Positions 56,905 to 64,000 of a stretch of 64,000 nucleotides of DNA are shown here, in pieces (position 1 is the stretch's first letter; the number at the start of each line of letters is the position of its first letter). This DNA comes from Papaver somniferum (lineage: Eukaryota; Streptophyta; Magnoliopsida; Ranunculales; Papaveraceae), in the NCBI RefSeq assembly GCF_003573695.1, contig NC_039365.1:81107082-81171081 (forward strand), written 5' to 3'. The notes under the pieces are model-generated. The model made no database searches. It was not told where the DNA came from and was given only the letters and a program-made list of their open reading frames with translations. A program made the position numbers and the translations under genes.

Positions 56905-59301
56905 CTATTTATCAAACTCGGCCATTATTCTGGAGATGAACGTGTTGGTGGAGTACTGAACTTTGAGAGGTTCTGCATCTAAACACTTAGTGAAGTATTG
57001 CTGAGGCGAAACTAACCACTCATAACATTTGGTGATAGCTAGGTTTTGAGCGGAACTGAGTCCCCGGACTAGGGCAGCATATTTGAAAGTTGGTAATACA
57101 TATGCATCAGTGGGAATGAGACTTTCCTGAGTGTGAAACCTTCTGAATAATTTGTGGGCGCTTTCCCCAGGTTTTTGTGTGAGTTCCATCAAGGCTTCTA
57201 CTTTTCCCAAATGATCGAACGGTTGATCATCTTCCGAGTCAGAGCTTTCTTCAATGGAGAAATGCGCAGCTGAAGATGATGATATCGTAGAAACTTTTCC
57301 ATCATGAATCCATGCTCGCCCAAGAACCATGTCATATCCTGGATCTTCCTTAATTATGAAGAATTTAGTTTCTGTCCAGATTGAATCATTCCCTATCTTG
57401 AGAATGATGTAACCGTAAGCATCTCTGGAGATTCCTTCATGGTCTCTAACTGAGATAGGAGCATGAGTTGCTTCTTGTCGAGTGATGCCAGCGGCTCTGA
57501 GGGTTTTCAAGGGGATGATGTTAACAGCAGTACGAACGTCGACCAAAACTCGCTTGAATTCATTTCCCTTGAGGTGGACTATAGTGAGAAGTCCCCAGTT
57601 ATACATCTCTTTGTCTGTTGCTGGAGGTTCAGGGAGCGTCTCCTGAATTGTTAGTCGTTTCCCTGACACAATGTGGTTTAGTGCAGTAAATATGTCATCT
57701 CTTTGAGCCTTTGACAAGTACAACAACTCGCATACATTCTCAATTAAGGATTGAACTGCTTCCTTGACCGGTTGCTCGGAGAGTGCAAACGTTCTGATAG
57801 GGAAAGGATTTATGTGCACTCCTTCAGTCCCAAGTTCCCCTGAGTCGGCCTTCTCTTTTAATATGCGCTTCAAAGTTATGCAAACACTTGTTGGATGACT
57901 TACATACCTATGGAAGCGACAGTAGCGTGTATTTTCCACTTCTTCTTCTGTTGGCTCTCTTCTGACGAGAGGTAGTTTGATCGCACCGTCTCGAATCCAG
58001 ACTTCCAATAACTCGATCACCTCTTCAATGGGAAAAGGGAATTCTGTCTCTTCTTGGTCGTTCTTTTGACGCTAAGTCGGTGGTTGTGCATTTCTAGCCT
58101 GGTTGTCCTTCCTTGGTGCTTTTGCAGGATGGGATGCTGGAGGAGAATTCTTATGTTTTTGCGCCTCAGCTTTCCTTTTGCCTCCTTCAGCAACATGCAT
58201 GGAAGGTTGAACATTGTATTGTTTATTGACTAGGCGTATGATGTTGCTTCGAGTGTCTCGCGGATCCTCGGTTTTGACAGTTTTTGTTCTTTCCAGTAAA
58301 GCTGGAGTAGTAGTTGCTGATCTCTTAGCCGCTTCATGGAGTTCTAAGAAAGTTTGGAACCGGAGATTTTCCAGCAAGGCTCTGTAGACAGGGATCATCC
58401 CGTTGATGCACAAGTCCACCAATTGTTGTTCAGTAACATTAGGATCATGACAATCCAAGGCTTGAATTCTGAACCACTTAACATATTCGTTCGGATGTTC
58501 GGTGTTTTTCTAAGCCATTCTCCCTAAGTCAGAAAGAGTAATCTGATCTGAAATGAAAAAGTATTTTTTAGCAATGTTCCTTGGTGCGATATTGTCATAC
58601 CAAGTATATGCTCGGCCGGTCAGAGACTTTGAGAACTCCTTCAGTCGGAAGACATCATTGTGTTCATGTTCTCCTAATGCCTCCAGGAATCGAGAAACAT
58701 GCTCTCGGGCGTTCTCTGTTCCACTGTAAAGTGTGAACGTTTGAGAAGTATATCCCTTCGGGAGAGAAATCCTCTATACATCAGAGGAATAGGGAGGTTG
58801 ATGACGATGGAAATATGGTGCTTTGCCCTTTCCTTGATCCTTCATGAATCGCTCTAGATCTTCACGAGTGATGAAACCGGCAGACTCCTTTGTTGGTGGA
58901 TTTTCCGCAGCTTTGTGGACTTCATCATCGTCAACTGTGTGGACTGGAACAACTTCAAGATCAGATATTTCCTTGGCTTTTAGTTTCTCCTGAATCTTCT
59001 CTGACGTCTTGTCAGTGAGAGTTTTGAGATAATTGCACAACTCTTTCTGTGTTGCAGCCATGTCAGTCTGATTTTTAGCGAGAACTTCTTGGACCTTCAT
59101 GAGATCGGCTATGGTAGGTGGATTTTCTCTGACCTCTTCGGTATGCCGGCCGAAGAGAGGATGATTTTCAACGTTGGTTTGAGTAGGAGTTGTACCACCA
59201 TCGTTGGAAGCAGGAATGGTTTCTGGAATACCATCATTGTTATTATTGTTAGTACTAGCGTCGTTTGCATTTGTAACTAACCCAGACCTAAGACCAGCCA
59301 T
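56905..59301 (-). pseudogene. E5 gag-protease, with premature stops
   Basis: One - strand frame from ATG at 59301 (MAGLRSGLVTNAND) to 56905, broken by stops at 58774, about 58512 and 58072. Gag features are SRFLEALGEHEHNDVFRLKE and RAYTWYDN near 58690-58600, then a lysine-rich stretch near 58200-58100. A short Cys/His segment (YCRFHRYVSHPTSVC) lies near 57930-57885. The protease region near 57545 reads VDVRTAVNIIPLK where D-T/S-G-A is usual, so the catalytic motif is altered. The second block YDMVLGRAWIHD is near 57330-57295. The frame then leaves protease and shows a second gag-like segment (LTQKPGESAHKLFRRFHTQE near 57180-57120) where reverse transcriptase should come. Confidence 0.8.
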
Positions 59302-59339
59302 TTTGTGAGAATGTGAGATTGCAACCGAGAGATTAATAT

Positions 59340-59356
59340 CCCACTGTGGTTGCCAA
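59340..59356 (-). promoter_or_regulatory. E5 primer-binding site
   Basis: The - strand reads TTGGCAACCACAGTGGG two bases inside the LTR end at 59359. It is one base different from E4's TTGGCGACCACAGTGGG. The gag ATG follows some 40 bp later. Confidence 0.75.
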
Positions 59357-59358
59357 TC

Positions 59359-62300
59359 TGTGGATAGGGAAAAACGGTTTGCTGGTTTTTTCGGGAATGA
59401 GGGAATCACCGTGCGGTGGAGATTCCTCGAACCGACCAAACTGCTCAACCTCATACAGATGCACTGCAAAGGGAGTGCTTAGATTCGAGATATCAATCTG
59501 TAGGACTCCGGCCTAAACCAAATCAATGGTTGTTCCATAATCAATTCGGTCGCAAAGAGGGAGATGGGTTGATCTGTAGGAGGGAAGCTGAGAATTGTGC
59601 AGGATCAAGGATTGTGGATGTGTTGAAGGTTTCTGCAATAATGGTGAACTGCTGAAGTTGAGTTCTGTGAATAATTTTTAATCGAGTTGTTGACGAATGA
59701 TGATTGATGATAATGATGTTGTCCTCGATTTTGGACTTATTTATATTGCAAGAATGATGAACACCCTGATCCCTGTAAGCGTGACGGTTTCTTGAGTGAA
59801 AGATTGGGAAAGTGGGAGATCGTGGTGAAACCAGTTTCAGGTCGTGTGGAGACTTGGTTGATCACTCACCCACTACTTTGCTAACTCCTTCAACCGTTGA
59901 CACGACTTACTCACATTTCTCGTTTTGGATGAATCCACGTGTTGTAGGCCGGCAAACCAAAATCCTAAGTGATATCCCCCATTTGTGACGTGATTGATGT
60001 CTCACAAATCGTGGAGTCTGAATGAAAGGCGTTCATTTTATTAGTCATGTTGACTGATTTAGACAATGAGTCTAGGTTTTGTTGAATTGAGCATGAATAA
60101 CGAATTTCTCAGTGGAACATTCGAGTAACTGAGCAAGTATTGCTCGACGAATTACTGGGTGTTGATGGTTGGATCAATATTCGAGCAATTGACCAAGTAT
60201 TGATCAATCCGACGGATTACTAATAAATTACTGAATATTGATAGTTGGATCAATATTCGATCAATTGAGCAAGTATTGCTCAATTTAGCAAATTACTGAT
60301 AATTTACTGAATTTTGGTGGACTGAGCAAGTATTGCTCAATTCGGAAAATTATTTATGGATGTCGTGACCCAATAAAATATTAATTAAAATATTGGTAGA
60401 CTACCAAATATTATATAATTAATCCAGATGATGATTGCTGGATCAACATAAATTCATTAGTGTTTCAATCCTGCTCAGAATGATGATTCGTGGAGCGTTT
60501 GTTCGAAACCCTAATTTTTGATCGATTGCCCATTAATTGACGAATCGCTGAAAATAGGTCATGAGCGAAGGAGGGACCGACCAAATTGGACTATGGACGT
60601 TCATGTGATTCCCAATTGCTCAAGTGAGCGTACGCCAGGGTCTTGAGTTGACCGGTTGGTGAAGGAATGACGATTAAATGTCAGTTTCATCATTTATTGA
60701 AATAGTGCTCGATTGAGCATTAGGTGATAAAACCTAATTATGGAAAAATGGGGGACTGACCAAGATGGATGGCATGAGACCGGCCCTTGGTGGTCGTGGG
60801 ACTGCTGATGGGTATTTGCACAAACTCTGAGTTGGTTGTGAAGAGTTTGGACCCAATATGAGCAATTGCGAAAATTAGGTCAAAAGTGTGAAAACATGTG
60901 GGACCGGCTTATTGCAAGCCTTAGAGGCGCCCTTGTCGGTCAAGGGAGCATGCCCGTGTTTCCATAATGCTCGTGTCTCAGACATGAGAGTTTCGGCATT
61001 TTCTGATGTGCGTTTGAGCAATATTTCGGATTTTCAGAAGAGTTCGATCTTTGACTGAAATCCTCGATTTTGCTCGAATGAGCAAGTATGCTCGTTTGAT
61101 CAATATTTTATGAATATTAAAATAATAATAATTTAATATATTTTTCGTGAGTAGCCCAGTTGGTCATGTGACCATGTTGACTTTTGGCTTTTCCATGATT
61201 TGCGCAATATTTGAGAAAATATGGAGAAACCACGATTTTTAGGAAGTTTCACAAGATGAGAAAAATAACAATTTATGAAAGATTAGGGATTGCAAGGTGT
61301 GGGACCGGCCACGTCTAGGGCATGGCCTTCCGACCAAGTTGCCCGGTCCCGCAACACCTTTCCCTATTTTTTAATATTATTTTTCGTGAAACTACACAAA
61401 ATTGGGGAAACCACAAAATATGGAGAAACCATGAGTTTTGCTCAAACAAGGAAAGTTGCTGAGATGGAGGAGTCTTCATGAGTTTATGAAAACAACAAAA
61501 ATAAAGAAAAATAATGGAGGAAGCATGGGACCGGACACGGCTAGGGCACGGCCGGTGGGTCCGGCCCATGGGCGCTTCTCTATTATTTTAATATTGTTAT
61601 TTTCTCTCTCCTGTTTTGTGCGGGATTCCTCATTTGTCCATATTTTGGATGTGTGTTCGCGCATTTGGGTGCTCGTTCGTGCATCATTGTCGAGTACACT
61701 TGCACTATTTTATGGGGCTTACTCAGTGGTAGTCCAGATGACCGATTGCTGAGTATTTATTACTAATTTATGAAATTCAGTGGAGAATAATTCATGAAAC
61801 TGAGTAATAAAAGTGAGTAGTTTTTTATTACCAATTCATAGGTCCAGCCATGGATTCGACCATGAATTCGGAATAATAAAGTAGGTATTACCATTCCATG
61901 AGATCGTGGATTCGACCATGAAATCGGAGTAATAAAATAAGTGGTGATATTACCATTTCATGAGACCAGCCGTGGGTTCGACCATGAAATCGGAATAATA
62001 TCTATTACCATTTCATGAGATTAGCCGTGGATTCGATCATGAAATCGGAGTAACACATTTATCTATTACCATTTCGATCATGAAATAGGAGTAATGAGAT
62101 AAGATAGATTATCTTCTAGGAATTCAGTAGTGAATGTCACGATAGAATTCAATCTCTTGCGTATAGTCAGTGAATCGGCGAGTGTTGACGATGTCTTGAA
62201 GTCGTTATTGCTCTCAATCTTACGGAGAACCGTCTGGATCTATACACGACCTCTCTCATGTTTTCGGGGAACAATGAGTATCACCGACGTCCTGAAGGCG

Positions 62301-62520
62301 TTATTGCTCTCAATCTTACGGAGAACCGCCCAATTATGTTATTCTACATAGAGGGCATGATGAAATGCGAGGTATCGAACGCTCAGCTAGTGGAGGCCTT
62401 CCGAAATGCATAATCATCATGGCTTCGCAAAATATGAGTCGTCACATGCCTGAAAACCGTGTCAGAAACATGTATCATGATTTTACGGTTTTGACCTTTG
62501 TTGAAAATCCACCATCTACA
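59359..62520 (-). repeat. E5 5' LTR, 3162 bp
   Basis: The + strand ends are TGTGGATAGG...CCATCTACA. It matches 50158-53302 along its length, with scattered substitutions and an extra ATTAATTAAAATATT-type duplication near 60380-60400. Confidence 0.9.
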
Positions 62521-62525
62521 ATAAC
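62521..62525. repeat. Target-site duplication ataac of E5, right copy
   Basis: Identical to 50153-50157, between the LTR end CTACA and the resumed E1-family LTR. Confidence 0.85.
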
Positions 62526-64000
62526 TCAAGGAGATCCCGGTCCGAAATAAATTAAGAATCTTTTAATTAAGGTTTTTAGTTTTATATGCTTTAATTACCA
62601 GCAATTAAATTCATATCTCTAGAAAATAAAAATTGGTAATGTGCATTCATTAATTGGAGGTTTTCTATTGAGAGATTTCGGACAATATTGGACAAAGCAT
62701 TTCCTGAAATTATGAAAACTAATTTGGTAATTTATTGCATATATTGAGAATATTCGGTTTTGGAAATTCCTTGGTGTCCAAACAGCATTGGTTTATAAAT
62801 ACCCAAGTTTGCATTTCTAGCAAACTATCCTAAGAGCCATGCAAACTTCATCTTTTTGTTGTTTCTGGTAGAGCCGTCTATCCGGAGAGGAAAGTACCCT
62901 AATTAGGAGAAATCTCTTACGACCGCTCGTTTAAAGACTTTTGTGGGATCAAGAAGCTCTACGAGTACCGTTGGTGGGAAACTAGATAATTGCAGTTTAT
63001 TTTATTTTTCGATTGATTTGATTGACTAACAGTTTTTGAACTTTGATTGCACATAGTTTTTTTATTCTTGAGAATCTTCTATTCTGATATAAGATTCACT
63101 CAAACTAGATCGAAGTATCGACGGGATCTTTAATATTGTTTGTAGATCTAAATACATCTTATGATAATCCATTGTTAACAGACTGTGTTCTGTATGTGAT
63201 TGATCTCAAGAGATTCAAGTGGTGTTGTGCAGGTGTTTATTGAAGATTAAAGAAGATTTGAAGACAAAGAAGATTTCTTATTTGGTTTATATATCTTTGG
63301 GTGTGCACAAACCTTGATCGGCTGGGATCCAACTAGAATCGAATTTATTCGATCGATTAGTTGTGTAAGATCTTTATCACCTTATAGTTTCTTGTTGGAA
63401 TCTATATTGATTGATTGCAAATCTAAACTCTGCTACTTCTGTAGTTGTTGTATATATCGATCGAACCAGGCAAAGGAGTTTATTAGTTAAACGGAAGAGC
63501 ATTTGCATATGACTTGAGATATATTCATCTGAAAGAATCAAGAGAGTTGTTACCAAACAGATTTGTTGTTCCTTTACAGTTTGGAATACGATCCAAAGGA
63601 GTTGTTCCAGTGCGTGCACTTATTGAATGTCGGAAGCGCAGGTATACTGAAGAAACTAAGTGAACTAGGTTTAGTTGCTTGGTCTCAACTATACGAAGTT
63701 GGTTTAGATTTTGTATAGCGGCTTAATACTGAGAGTATTCAATTTTGGGCTAGGGACCAGGGTTTTTCTGCATTTGCGGTTTCCTCGTTAACAAAATCTT
63801 GTTGTGCCTTTTACTTTTTTTATTTCCGCAATTATAATTATTTATTATCATTAAAATTAAAATACACAAACTATTAACTCCGTATTACTTGATAGTGATC
63901 CGATAGTGTTTGGTTAAGTCTGAACCTATTATCAAGTAATCATACTTTGATTGTTGTGTTGTCTCAATCTCGTATCCATAGAAGATCACACAAAGTGTGA
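62521..64000 (+). repeat. Third E1-family LTR copy, right part, runs off the window
   Basis: From 62545 (ATTAAGAATCTTTTAATTAAGG) it follows E1 LTR 3018-3430, crosses the E2 insertion point without interruption at about 62990, and continues along 29696-30720. It is more diverged from the two E1 LTRs than they are from each other, so it belongs to another element of the family. The LTR end would lie roughly 120 bp beyond the window. The ORF at 63377-63619 on - strand is not supported. Confidence 0.85.

Larger units (their letters stand above)
50158..62520 (-). mobile_element. E5: Tat-like Ty3/gypsy element with 3.1-kb LTRs and internal pol deletion, - strand
   Basis: Order on - strand: 5' LTR (59359-62520), primer site, gag-protease (59301-56905), integrase tail (about 56790-56608), antisense gene on + strand (about 53400-56308), purine tract, 3' LTR (50158-53302). 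Reverse transcriptase, RNase H and the integrase core are missing, so the copy is non-autonomous. It is bounded by ataac duplications. LTR and primer site resemble E4. Confidence 0.85.

Noticed and set aside
1..64000. CRISPR array, bacterial operon or phage system
   Set aside because: Repeats are LTRs and minisatellites without spacer structure. Coding content is plant retrotransposon gag-pol with introns and eukaryotic splice signals.

Overview
The window is a stretch of plant nuclear DNA built almost entirely of LTR retrotransposons nested inside one another. I see no intact host gene, no rRNA or tRNA gene and no CRISPR. Plant Ty3/gypsy families (a Tat/Ogre-like lineage with a second RNase H, an Athila-like element), very long LTRs, and primer sites of the TGGTATCAGAGC and TGGCGCC types point to a repeat-rich flowering plant, probably a eudicot. 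The sequence alone does not name the species.

Nest, outermost first. (1) E0 is a decayed Tat-lineage Ty3/gypsy element on + strand. Its reverse transcriptase, RNase H and second RNase H lie at 1-1744, its integrase at 45748-47172, and a decayed, intron-containing coiled-coil gene runs antisense at 47858-50110. (2) E1 (1745-45747, + strand, target duplication ggaag) splits E0's pol. It has an LTR of about 2.8 kb, an initiator-Met-type primer site at 30839 and only short unrecognised ORFs. (3) E2 (3431-29690, - strand, duplication tagat) sits in E1's 5' LTR. It is a non-coding large-LTR element in the form LTR-internal-LTR-internal-LTR. (4) E3 (17719-28754, - strand, duplication gaaca) is an Athila-like element with gag-pol but no env-like ORF, inserted in E2's third LTR. 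(5) E4 (32948-44424, - strand) is a degenerate Tat-like element in E1's 3' LTR. Its LTRs consist largely of minisatellites, and its interior carries a solo LTR at 37803-39642 (duplication agtcc).

To the right, a 5'-truncated copy of the E1 LTR (50115-50157 and 62521-64000, running off the window) is split by E5 (50158-62520, - strand, duplication ataac). E5 is a Tat-like element with 3.1-kb LTRs, gag-protease, the integrase tail only, and its own antisense gene on + strand.

The points most worth checking are the mosaic middle LTR of E2, which has the pattern expected from one unequal LTR-LTR crossover; the spliced antisense coiled-coil genes of E0 and E5, with a possible relic in E4; and the composite 213/85/69-bp minisatellite LTR of E4. 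Similarities and divergences were judged by eye.
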